Origin: Desulfovibrio cuneatus DSM 11391
GTDB lineage: Bacteria; Desulfobacterota; Desulfovibrionia; Desulfovibrionales; Desulfovibrionaceae
Reading direction: 5' to 3'
NCBI RefSeq assembly: GCF_000430005.1
Contig: NZ_KE387018.1
Span: 85,479-149,478 of the forward strand
Length of the DNA stretch: 64,000 nucleotides
Shown here: in pieces, positions 1 through 7,637 of the stretch
How the letters are laid out: the number at the start of each line of letters is the position of its first letter
Position numbering within the stretch: the stretch's first letter is position 1
Made by a program: the position numbers and the translations under genes
The notes under the pieces: model-generated
Told to the model about the DNA's origin: nothing
The model's input: only the letters and a program-made list of their open reading frames with translations
Database searches by the model: none

Positions 1-1065
1 GTCTATGCCCAGGTCGTTGCACACGTTATTCAGGCGGGCAATGGCGTCCAGGTCGTCAATGTCCAGGTTAGAACCCATAAGGCCCATGGTCTCGTATTCC
101 ATGGGTGAACAAAGCACCTGTTTTCCATCTGCCGAGGGGTACACGTTGGAACATTTGATAAGGCAGCCTTTCATGCAGGCATGGGAAGGGCTGCCAACAC
201 CGCCGCGCTGGACAATGTTGTTGTACAGCGCGTCTGCGTTAATCTTTTCAAACCCGTTGAAAGAGCCAAGGGAAAAATTCCGGGTGGGCAGCGCACCTAT
301 GGCGTTTGTGGTGGCCATCATGGCAGAGGTGCCATACTTTCGGAAAATCTCGGCTGTTTGCGGGGTGGTGTTAATAAGCTCTGCTACCTGGCGGCTCAGG
401 GCAGAAAAAACCTTGGCGTCGTGCAAAACTTCTTTGGTGGCCTCTTTGGCATCAAACACAATGGCAAGTATACCCTTGGAAGCCATTACAGCCCCAAGCC
501 CACCACGGCCATTATACCGGGAAGGCATTGCGTCCGGGTCGGTGTTGGTTATACCTGCACTAGGCAAAAGGCGCTCTGCCACCGGACCAATAAGGGTAAG
601 GCCACAGTCTTTCCCATAGCGTTCATGCAGAATTTCCGCTTTTTTGAAAACGCCAAGGCCTGCCAGGTCATTGGCCGGAATCAGGTTGGCGCACGCCGCA
701 GTTATGTGCAGAATACGCCATTGGCCCGATGTTTGCGGCTTGTCTTCCAGCACAATGGCCCGTAGCCCCAGCCTGCCCATGAGGTAAGCAGTCACCCCGC
801 CAGCATTGCTTTCTTTTATGCCTCCGGTGAGGGGGCTTTTTGCTCCAATGGACAAACGATTGACACTGGAAACAAGCGTGCCCCCCAGTGGGCCGCAGGC
901 CAACACCAGCTTGTTATGTTTGCCAAGGGGGTGGCATAGGGGGGGAACTTCTTGAGCCACAATTTCGCTGGTCAGGCGGCGGCCACCCATAATAAGTGCC
1001 TTGCCTTGCAAGGGTTTGCGCTGCATAGCGCCTGTGCGCATATTGACACGAAGAATAGCAACCAT
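1..1065 (-). CDS. aor: Aldehyde:ferredoxin oxidoreductase, tungsten type (C-terminal end outside window)
   Basis: The first 355 codons of a tungstopterin aldehyde:ferredoxin oxidoreductase; the reading frame is still open at the left edge. Enzymes of this family oxidise aldehydes to acids (or the reverse) in the cytoplasm with ferredoxin. Seen: ATG at 1065 with AGGAG upstream on the minus strand, an opening with GKALIMGGRRLTSEIV, the RYNGRGGLGAVMASKGILAI stretch typical of the cofactor-binding N-terminal domain, and a cysteine cluster C-x3-C-x3-C at about residues 297, 301 and 305 (ACMKGCLIKCSN) that would bind the [4Fe-4S] cluster. The fourth cysteine would lie beyond the edge. It is the last visible gene after dctPQM and probably belongs to the same operon, so it may act on a product of the imported substrate (inference). 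Confidence 0.93.
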   Translation of the reverse strand, partial: MVAILRVNMRTGAMQRKPLQGKALIMGGRRLTSEIVAQEVPPLCHPLGKHNKLVLACGPLGGTLVSSVNRLSIGAKSPLTGGIKESNAGGVTAYLMGRLGLRAIVLEDKPQTSGQWRILHITAACANLIPANDLAGLGVFKKAEILHERYGKDCGLTLIGPVAERLLPSAGITNTDPDAMPSRYNGRGGLGAVMASKGILAIVFDAKEATKEVLHDAKVFSALSRQVAELINTTPQTAEIFRKYGTSAMMATTNAIGALPTRNFSLGSFNGFEKINADALYNNIVQRGGVGSPSHACMKGCLIKCSNVYPSADGKQVLCSPMEYETMGLMGSNLDIDDLDAIARLNNVCNDLGID

Positions 1066-1213
1066 AATGACTCCTGCTCAAACAGGTTAAGGGGAAAAGC
1101 TAAAACCGCGCATGCAAAAAGGGGGTTGAAGGCCTATTTATTAGGGGTACTCCCTGAGATGCTCGGCGCAAGCTGGCACAGTAGGAACACGACAAGGCAT
1201 AGGGACAAGGGGC

Positions 1214-2500
1214 CTACCGAAGCAGCCGCGGCAACCACAAGGTCAAATCAGGCCAGTAGGAAATAACGCCAAGCCCTATCATGAGTGCGGCAAGAAACGG
1301 CAGCACAGCGCGGGAAATTTGGGTCATGCCCACATTGGCTATTGGCGCAGCAACAAACAGGTTTACCCCCACAGGCGGGGTAATCATGCCCACACAAATA
1401 TTGACACACATGATAATGCCAAAATGCACAGGATGAATGCCTACCATTTTTGCCAGGGGTGCAAGAATGGGGGCCATAAGCAATACAATGGCTGCCCCTT
1501 CAAGGAACATGCCTACAATAAGCAGCAGGCAGTTAATGAGCAGCAGTACAATAATGGGGTTTGTGGTGTAGCTGAGTAAGGTTTCAGCAAACATGGCAGG
1601 CACGCGGCCCACGGAAATAATCCAGCCAAACGGGGCTGAAGCAGCCACCACCAGCATGATAATGGCGGCGGTTATCCCGCTGGAAACAGCCGTTTCAAAA
1701 ATCTTTTTGAACGTGAGAGTGCGGTACACAAACAAGCCAATAACAAGTGAATACGCTACCGCAACAGCGCCACCTTCCGTAGGGGTGAACACCCCGCCCC
1801 GAATGCCCACAAGAATGATCACGGGCATGACAAGGGCCAGCGATGCGTCTTTGAAGCCAGAAACAAGCGCACTGAAGGTGAAGGGAATGTTGCTTTTGGG
1901 GTAGCCCCGTTTTTTGGCAATAATGGCCACTGTTACCATAAGCAGCAACCCCAGGAATATTCCCGGCACAATGCCCCCCATAAACAGCCCACCAACAGAA
2001 GTGCCCACGGTTGCGCCATACACAATCATGATAGTTGAAGGAGGAATGATGGGGCCAAGAACCCCGGTGGAAGCCGCCAAGGCTGCGGTAAATTCCTTGT
2101 GGTAGCCTTCTCTTTCCATGGAAGGCCCAAGAATTTTGATTGTGGCCGCAGTGTCTGCCGTGGCGGAGCCAGTTAACCCGGCAAAAATGGTACCGGTAAC
2201 CACCATACTTTGGGCAAGGCCACCCCGCACCCGCTGGAGCAGTATTTTACAAAATTCTACCAGACGGTGCGTTATGCCTGATTCATTCATCAGGCTTCCT
2301 GCCAGAACAAAAAATGGAATAGCCATAAGGGGAAATGAGGCTGCGGCGGAATACATTTGCTGGCTCATAACGCTGGTGGGCAGGGAGCCGGAAAAATATA
2401 AAAACACCAGCACGCCAAACCCAAGGCACATGGCAATGGGCACACCCAGCATCAGGGTAACAGCAAAAGGAATAAGCAGGTACAGTATGTCAGAAGTCAT
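1214..2500 (-). CDS. dctM: TRAP transporter large permease subunit DctM
   Basis: A 428-residue, strongly hydrophobic protein of the DctM family, the 12-helix membrane subunit that carries out Na+-coupled import of organic acids delivered by the periplasmic DctP protein. Seen: MTSDILYLLIPFAVTLMLGV start, the family's SLMNESGITHRLVEF and GLTGSATADTAA segments, and PSTIMIVYGATVGTSVGGLF and VNLFVAAPIANV stretches typical of DctM. The length matches the family. The ATG at 2500 lies 3 nt after the dctQ stop, consistent with a translationally linked pair. The downstream neighbour is the AOR gene after about 150 nt. Ligand specificity cannot be read from the permease. Confidence 0.96.
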   Translation of the reverse strand: MTSDILYLLIPFAVTLMLGVPIAMCLGFGVLVFLYFSGSLPTSVMSQQMYSAAASFPLMAIPFFVLAGSLMNESGITHRLVEFCKILLQRVRGGLAQSMVVTGTIFAGLTGSATADTAATIKILGPSMEREGYHKEFTAALAASTGVLGPIIPPSTIMIVYGATVGTSVGGLFMGGIVPGIFLGLLLMVTVAIIAKKRGYPKSNIPFTFSALVSGFKDASLALVMPVIILVGIRGGVFTPTEGGAVAVAYSLVIGLFVYRTLTFKKIFETAVSSGITAAIIMLVVAASAPFGWIISVGRVPAMFAETLLSYTTNPIIVLLLINCLLLIVGMFLEGAAIVLLMAPILAPLAKMVGIHPVHFGIIMCVNICVGMITPPVGVNLFVAAPIANVGMTQISRAVLPFLAALMIGLGVISYWPDLTLWLPRLLR

Positions 2501-2503
2501 GGC

Positions 2504-3010
2504 TCAGCTTTCCTTATATGTCTGGAGGTTGTGCAAATCCCCCAGGATAAAGGTGATAATATGCAGTGTCATGATTGCGCCGCCAATGGGCATGGAAAGC
2601 CTGGGGTACACCATGGGAATGCGCATGCCATCGGAAACAATGCCCGCACTGCCCATAACAAACAGGCTGCCTTCAACAAGAAGAAACAACGTAAAAGTAA
2701 GGGCCACCAGGCGGATAAGAAGCAAAAGGAATATTCTTTTTTTGCCGGAACACTTTTGCAAAAAAAAGTCCACCCCAATGTGCCCCCAGCTACGCAAGGC
2801 GACACTGGCCCCAATAAAGCTCATCCAGGCCATTAAAAACATGGTAACTTCTTCCGGCCAGGAAAGGGGACTATTAAAAAAATAACGGCTGATAACTTGC
2901 AGTAGTAATGAACCAAACATGACCAGTACAATGATGCCAAGCAAAATGGAGGCATAGTGGTCAATAATGGCACCGATTTTGTCGAACTCTTTGTAAGCAC
3001 TGTTGAGCAT
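2504..3010 (-). CDS. dctQ: TRAP transporter small permease subunit DctQ
   Basis: A 168-residue four-helix membrane protein of the DctQ family that joins DctM in the inner membrane. The chosen start is the ATG at 3010, 6 nt behind an AGGAG ribosome-binding site; an upstream ATG at 3055 lacks a matching site. Seen: LLGIIVLVMFGSLLLQVISR in helix 1, then the signature-like NSPLSWPEEVTMFLMAWMSF with its conserved W and E, and GASVALRSWGHIGVDFF typical of DctQ. It lies between dctP and dctM in the standard dctPQM order, with a strong stem-loop just upstream (3106-3145). Confidence 0.94.
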   Translation of the reverse strand: MLNSAYKEFDKIGAIIDHYASILLGIIVLVMFGSLLLQVISRYFFNSPLSWPEEVTMFLMAWMSFIGASVALRSWGHIGVDFFLQKCSGKKRIFLLLLIRLVALTFTLFLLVEGSLFVMGSAGIVSDGMRIPMVYPRLSMPIGGAIMTLHIITFILGDLHNLQTYKES

Positions 3011-3105
3011 GGTCACTCCTTTGCGGTGGAAGGTAACGTGCGGCATACCCACCACCCCCTGTGCACCAAGGCCATGAAGGGGTGTGGCTTATGGCAATGC
3101 CCACG

Positions 3106-3145
3106 GCGTGTACCACTTGCCCTACACAGGGCAGGTGGTACACGC
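3106..3145 (-). promoter_or_regulatory. Stem-loop between dctP and dctQ
   Basis: Arms of about 18 nt (3106-3123 and 3128-3145) around a 4-nt loop, with a core GTACCAC/GTGGTAC pairing and one G-T wobble. It lies in the 150-nt dctP-dctQ gap and has no U-run after it in the direction of transcription. It therefore looks less like a terminator than an mRNA-stabilising or attenuating structure that keeps receptor levels above permease levels, as in other binding-protein operons (inference). Confidence 0.7.
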
Positions 3146-3163
3146 GGAAGGCATGAAGCAGCC

Positions 3164-4174
3164 TTACTTTTGGGCAGCCAGAATGCGTTCAACCAACGCC
3201 TGGGGAACTTTGTCCTGGTACTTTTTCCACACGGGCATGGCAGCCTCGCGCCATACGTTCACTTCTTCCGGGGTCGCGGTATAAATGGTCACACCCGCAT
3301 CCAGGCACGTTTTTTTCAGGCTTTCGTTCATTTTTTCCGCATTGGCAAAGTTAAACTGCTGTGCTTCGTCGGCTGCTTCCTGAAGTATTTTTTGCCATGC
3401 AGTGGGAAGTGCTTCGAATTTATTCTTATTGATCAAAGCAAGGTGCAGGGCATGCTGGCCAGGCACTTCAGTTACATACTTGATAACCTCCTGGTGCATG
3501 GCAGTAACCGCCCAGTGGTATTGCTGCATTTCACCATCAACCACTTTTTGTTCAAGGGCCATATAGGTTTCAGGCCAACTTACCGGGGTGGGGCTTGCAC
3601 CAATGGCCCGCACTGTATCCATTTCCACGGGGCTTGGGGCAGAACGAAACTTCAACCCACCCATATCAGCAGGAGAACGCAATGGGCGCTTTGAGCTCAT
3701 AAGGTTACGAAAGCTGCCTGGGTCTGCGTAAAAAAGGCATTTAAAATCTGAACTCTTTTCCAGCTTTTCTTTATACTCGTTGCCAATTTCGCCAGCATAG
3801 ACCTTATGCACAGTGTCAATACTTTTGAAGATGAAAGGCAGATCTGCCCAAAAGAATATGTCTGTAAAAGGGGCCATGTTGTTACTGCCTGCAGAGGCGA
3901 TGTCGATGGAGCCTTTCAGCACACCTTCTGCGGTGGGCACATCTCCGCCAAGCTGGCCAAGGGGGTACACTTGTACGATAATTTTTCCCCCGGACTTTTC
4001 TTCCACCTTTTTCTTGAACAGTTCGTATGTTTCAAAAATGGGTGTATGCGGAGCGGATGTGTGGGCCAGCTTCAGCACAAGAGTGTCTTGGGCGGCCATG
4101 GAGGTTGCTGGAGTAATGAATGTAAGCCCGAAAACGGCAAGAAGTGAAACAAAAATACGTGATACCCTGCACAT
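3164..4174 (-). CDS. dctP: TRAP transporter periplasmic substrate-binding protein DctP
   Basis: A 336-residue DctP-family periplasmic receptor that captures a carboxylated solute and hands it to DctQM. The start is placed at the ATG at 4174 behind GGAGAG, since residues 1-25 (MCRVSRIFVSLLAVFG...ATSMA) then form a clean Sec signal peptide. Seen: LKLAHTSAPHTPIFETYELFKKKVEEKSGGKI, a typical opening; YPLGQLGGD; and the conserved-arginine region LRSPADMGGLKFRSAPSPV that salt-bridges the ligand carboxylate in this family. The ligand is unknown; the adjacent AOR and LacI-type regulator suggest an organic acid or sugar acid (inference). Confidence 0.95.
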   Translation of the reverse strand: MCRVSRIFVSLLAVFGLTFITPATSMAAQDTLVLKLAHTSAPHTPIFETYELFKKKVEEKSGGKIIVQVYPLGQLGGDVPTAEGVLKGSIDIASAGSNNMAPFTDIFFWADLPFIFKSIDTVHKVYAGEIGNEYKEKLEKSSDFKCLFYADPGSFRNLMSSKRPLRSPADMGGLKFRSAPSPVEMDTVRAIGASPTPVSWPETYMALEQKVVDGEMQQYHWAVTAMHQEVIKYVTEVPGQHALHLALINKNKFEALPTAWQKILQEAADEAQQFNFANAEKMNESLKKTCLDAGVTIYTATPEEVNVWREAAMPVWKKYQDKVPQALVERILAAQK

Positions 4175-4636
4175 AAGTACTCTCCATTTGCTTCTATAGT
4201 TACGGAGTGCTTCAAATGCCAATGGCCGGGGGCACTTCACGCGGGAAATGCCGGAAAAGGATTTGCCCGGACACTCTTGCAGCAAAACGGCAGGTGCAAG
4301 CTGCACACACAGAGTGTGGTGCACCTGCCGCAAACGACCACTTCAAAAGAAGGCTACCCCTGGTTGCTGTTGCCGCCATTCCCTCCTTTGTTCGGCGCGG
4401 CTGGGTTTCCCCCAGGGGCATTGCAAAACAGTTTCAATGAAACTGTCGGATGACACTTCGCGGGTGAGCGCCAAGTGTGTCGTTTATAGAATCGCGCCTG
4501 GCATAAACATTGGTAGCCAAGACGCAGATTGCGCAGAGAAAGAAAAAGAGAAAGAGAGAGAAGCTGTGGGATATATAGAAAGGCAGACAGTTACCGCATA
4601 AAACCAGGTAACGTGCCACCGGAGGAAGGACAAAGA
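4175..4636 (-). promoter_or_regulatory. dctP upstream regulatory region
   Basis: A 460-nt gap with no convincing gene. It holds a stem-loop with 10-nt arms GGCAGGTGCA/TGCACCTGCC (4289-4298 and 4320-4329) in the presumed dctP leader, and a 19-nt palindrome ACAGTTTCAATGAAACTGT (4428-4446, 9-nt arms around one base) that looks like a repressor or activator site. There is also a polypurine run of about 30 nt near 4537-4565. No clear promoter was picked out. The palindrome differs from the operator in front of the LacI-type gene, so a second regulator may act here. Confidence 0.5.
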
Positions 4637-5647
4637 TTACGCATTATACTGGCAACAGGAGTCCCTGAAAACCAGCGGTGTTTCTACTATATGTTGCACA
4701 ATACCGTGTTGTTGGGCGTGAATGCAGCGAAACAGCAACTCTGTTGAAAGCTTGCCAATTTCGTAGCCGGGAACATGCACAGTACTTAATGAAGGGGAAA
4801 GGTAGGGAGCCAGTTCAATGTCGTCAAAACCAAAAATAGAAATATCTTCAGGCACACGCAACCCTGCTTTTTTAATGGCAGAAATTGCACCTACGGCCTG
4901 TAGGTCGTTGTTACACAGCACAGCGCTTGGCCTTTGGGGAAGGGCAAGTAACTGGTGCATGGCTTCATTGCCGTCTTGAATTGAAGGACAACGCTCTGAA
5001 TACAGGCTGGCAGAAATTTCCAGCCCATGTTTTTGCAACGTATCCAGGTAAGCTTCCAGGCGTTGCCTGGCCCGGTGCATAACGGAAAAAGGCCCGGCTA
5101 TGGCTGCAATGCGCTTGTGCCCAAGGCTTACCAAGCATTCCACAGCGCTGCACGTTACTGTGTAGTTGTCAAAGCCAACACAGTGCAGGGGAACTTGGCT
5201 TATTTCCCACATCACTACCACGGGCAATGTTTTGGCCAGTTCAAGCACGGCGCGCTCATTTTCCGCACAGTACCCTGTAAGCAGTACCCCGGCGCAACGC
5301 TGTTCCCGTGTTTGGCGCAGTAATTCGAGTTCTTTGTGCGGGTCATAGCCTGTGCTGGAAACCACCACATTGAACATATTCTTGTAAGCATATTCCTGAA
5401 TGCCCACAACAGTGCTGGAAAATACTGAACTTTGCAGAAACGGCACCAGCGTGGAAATGGTGGTGGAACTGCCCTTGGAAAAATTGGCTGCTGCGGCATT
5501 GTAGCTGTAATTGCATTCTTCCATGGCGCAGTGAATGCGGTCCAGGGTGCGCTGGCTGAGCTTGTGCGGTGCATGAATGGCACGGGAAATGGTGGCGGCG
5601 GAAAGGCCAACCTTGGCGGCAAGTTCATAAATGGTCACTTTTGTCAT
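4637..5647 (-). CDS. LacI-family transcriptional regulator
   Basis: A 336-residue LacI/GalR-family regulator. The start is the ATG at 5647, which places the helix-turn-helix at once: TIYELAAKVGLSAATISRAI (about residues 4-23) followed by the hinge helix region. The rest is a periplasmic-binding-protein fold with VLLTGY, CVGFDNY and the family ending FGFDDIELAPYLSPSLSTV. It normally binds a small effector and releases a palindromic operator. A 22-bp perfect palindrome lies 20 nt upstream (5667-5688), indicating autoregulation. It precedes dctPQM-aor on the same strand and is the obvious candidate controller of that operon (inference). Confidence 0.95.
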   Translation of the reverse strand: MTKVTIYELAAKVGLSAATISRAIHAPHKLSQRTLDRIHCAMEECNYSYNAAAANFSKGSSTTISTLVPFLQSSVFSSTVVGIQEYAYKNMFNVVVSSTGYDPHKELELLRQTREQRCAGVLLTGYCAENERAVLELAKTLPVVVMWEISQVPLHCVGFDNYTVTCSAVECLVSLGHKRIAAIAGPFSVMHRARQRLEAYLDTLQKHGLEISASLYSERCPSIQDGNEAMHQLLALPQRPSAVLCNNDLQAVGAISAIKKAGLRVPEDISIFGFDDIELAPYLSPSLSTVHVPGYEIGKLSTELLFRCIHAQQHGIVQHIVETPLVFRDSCCQYNA

Positions 5648-5666
5648 TGCCGTGCCTTGATGCAAC

Positions 5667-5688
5667 AAAATGCAACCGGTTGCATTTT
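5667..5688. promoter_or_regulatory. LacI-type operator in front of the regulator gene
   Basis: A perfect 22-bp palindrome with core TGCAACCGGTTGCA flanked by AAAA and TTTT. The central CG and the even spacing are the usual form of LacI/GalR operators. It sits 20 nt ahead of the regulator's start codon, so repressor binding would block its own transcription. An extra half site TGCAAC lies at 5661-5666. Confidence 0.8.
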
Positions 5689-5750
5689 AGGGGAAATAAA
5701 AAAGCGAAATAAAAATGCACTTTTACACCGCTTGTGGACACCCTGAATCA

Positions 5751-5772
5751 AATTGCAATGCCTACTGCAATT
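5751..5772. promoter_or_regulatory. Possible second operator-like inverted repeat
   Basis: Arms AATTGCA (5751-5757) and TGCAATT (5766-5772) separated by 8 nt. The TGCA half sites match those of the palindrome at 5667-5688, but the spacing is wider and the centre lacks CG, so it could be an auxiliary site or a site for another protein. Confidence 0.4.
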
Positions 5773-6601
5773 AGTTATATGTCTATTCACAAAAATTATT
5801 TTTGTCAATAAAAAAATAAGTATTACTTTTCAAATGGATAGAACCCTTTATTCGTTACCAACACGTTGTCCTGCGCATTTTTTGGCTGAAAATACACACC
5901 CTCATGTTTCAGAATAGTCACACAAGGGCTGCTCTTCAGCCATTATTACGCCAGGGAAGGCGTGCAAACGTCTAGCCCCGGGAACTTACCCCGCAGCAGG
6001 GAAAACAGCAACATTAGGCAATTCAAGGCTGCCACCTACCGCAGTGAGCAGGCGTTGCATGCTGCACTTGCCTATAGTGCAGAAGCCATAACCAAGCGCG
6101 AACGGGCAGCAGATGGCCACAATCAACGAAAGTAATAACAGAAGAACAAATACACCCCCAAACGTTCCGCGGCTCTAAGAGTTTATCAGAAACACCAGGG
6201 AGTGACCGCCCAGACCACAGTAAGATGTGGACGTGGCCAGGAATAAGCGTTTTGGAACTGACCAGAAGGGGTGAGAGGCAGCATGAATTAATCAGCAAAT
6301 ACAGTATAGTGCATGATTTACATTGCAAAACAGCCAACCTTTTCAAATACGATTTATTTAATATTATAATAAAAATTTAATTTAAATAATACAAATAGAA
6401 ATTAGCAACATTTTAATATTGTTGAATAATTAATTATAATTAACTTGAAATTAATTGTTTACAATATTCTGAAAGTCAATTAGCCTATCCGCAGAATCGT
6501 ATAGCCTTACATGTCAGTAAATTATTTTATGCAGAAGGAGGAGACGTTCACGCTTAAAGGATTGTGCATTCATTATCATCTCTACTTAAAAGGAGAATCC
6601 T
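5773..6601. other. Long gap upstream of tctC, AT-rich at its right end
   Basis: About 830 nt with no gene that can be supported. Positions about 6345-6540 are strongly AT-rich, unlike the rest of the window, and contain a perfect TATAAT (6435-6440) but no good -35 element. A plus-strand frame reading about 80 codons and ending at the TAA at 6133-6135 gives a protein-like tail (YRSEQALHAALAYSAEAITK) without a start codon or ribosome-binding site. It may be the remnant of a lost gene. The right end holds the ribosome-binding site for tctC. Confidence 0.4.
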
Positions 6602-7576
6602 GTGCATACTCATCGCTTTAAGACCTGTATTGTGGCTTTATCTTTTTTTGTGCTGTTATTTGCTGTACCCCAATCTTTTGCTGCATATCCTGAAAAAACA
6701 ATTACTATTGTGGTGCCGTTTGCCCCTGGTGGTCAAGCAGACGTGTGCGCCCGTATGCTGGGCCAAGCATTGCAGCCCTATTTCCCTAAAATTGCCATTA
6801 CCAACATGGGCAGCGCCAGCGGCACCACAGGTGCTGCACATGTGTCCGTTGCCAAGCCAGACGGGTATACCCTTTTGCTTGCTTGGTTGCCCTCTGTCGC
6901 CATTGCCCCGGCCGTTATGTCCGACATTCCGTATTCATGGGACAGCTTTACCTACCTTGGCCTTATTCAGCGCCATTCATTTGCCCTGGTTGCCAACCCC
7001 AAGCAACCCATTCAAACGTTTGAGGCCTTAAAAGCTGCCCTTAAAAGCGGAAACAAGAACCTTCGTTTTGCTACGGCTGGCGTTGGCACGGTGAACTATA
7101 TCGCGCCCGTTGCTATGCTTGAAGAACTCGCTATGCCGGAAGATTCCGTCAAATTTATCCCATTTAAAGGCGGCGCTGCCCAGGCTGCGCCTTCGGTAAT
7201 GGGGGGGCATATGGACTTTTTATGGCAGGGGCTTGCCCCCATGACAGGAGCAATACAGGGTAAACAGCTTACTTGCTTGGCTGTGACTTCCCCTGAGCGC
7301 GACCCGGCAGTTCCTGATTGTCCCACTGTACGGGAACTTGGGTACCCAAACCTTGAGAACATTGCCTCGTGGGGGGCATTGGCTGGCCCCAAAGACTTGC
7401 CTGCTGAAGTAGTCACTGCATGGGCTGCCGTTCTTGAAAAGGTCAAAAATGACCCTGCCTGGAATGAAGCGTTACTGAAAATTGGTGCGCAACCTGCTAT
7501 TATGGCACCAAATGAAACAACGCATTATGTAGGTGAACAGTTTGAATTGTTTAAGAAAACTAAAAAAGAAAACTAG
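6602..7576 (+). CDS. tctC: Tripartite tricarboxylate transporter receptor TctC (Bug family)
   Basis: A 324-residue periplasmic solute-binding protein of the TctC/Bug family. It starts at GTG 6602, 6 nt after AGGAG. A signal peptide occupies residues 1-28 (IVALSFFVLLFAVPQSFAA). Then come YPEKTITIVVPFAPGGQADV, the hallmark opening of the mature protein, and GTVNYIAPVAMLE and GGAAQAAPSVMGGH, typical ligand-loop regions. It starts an operon-like row with a sulfatase, tctB, tctA, a ROK regulator and a sulfatase maturase. The ligand is therefore proposed to be a sulfate ester such as choline-O-sulfate (inference; Bug proteins more often bind carboxylates). Confidence 0.95.
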   Translation: MHTHRFKTCIVALSFFVLLFAVPQSFAAYPEKTITIVVPFAPGGQADVCARMLGQALQPYFPKIAITNMGSASGTTGAAHVSVAKPDGYTLLLAWLPSVAIAPAVMSDIPYSWDSFTYLGLIQRHSFALVANPKQPIQTFEALKAALKSGNKNLRFATAGVGTVNYIAPVAMLEELAMPEDSVKFIPFKGGAAQAAPSVMGGHMDFLWQGLAPMTGAIQGKQLTCLAVTSPERDPAVPDCPTVRELGYPNLENIASWGALAGPKDLPAEVVTAWAAVLEKVKNDPAWNEALLKIGAQPAIMAPNETTHYVGEQFELFKKTKKEN

Positions 7577-7637
7577 AGCAGTTGCCCAAAAGCGAATGCC
7601 AAACGGTTACCATAATTGACTCTAGCAAGGAACAGAT

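Noticed and set aside
6023..6346. 107-codon minus-strand frame in the gap before tctC
   Set aside because: Cys/Ser/Leu-rich product without family features, and no ribosome-binding site.
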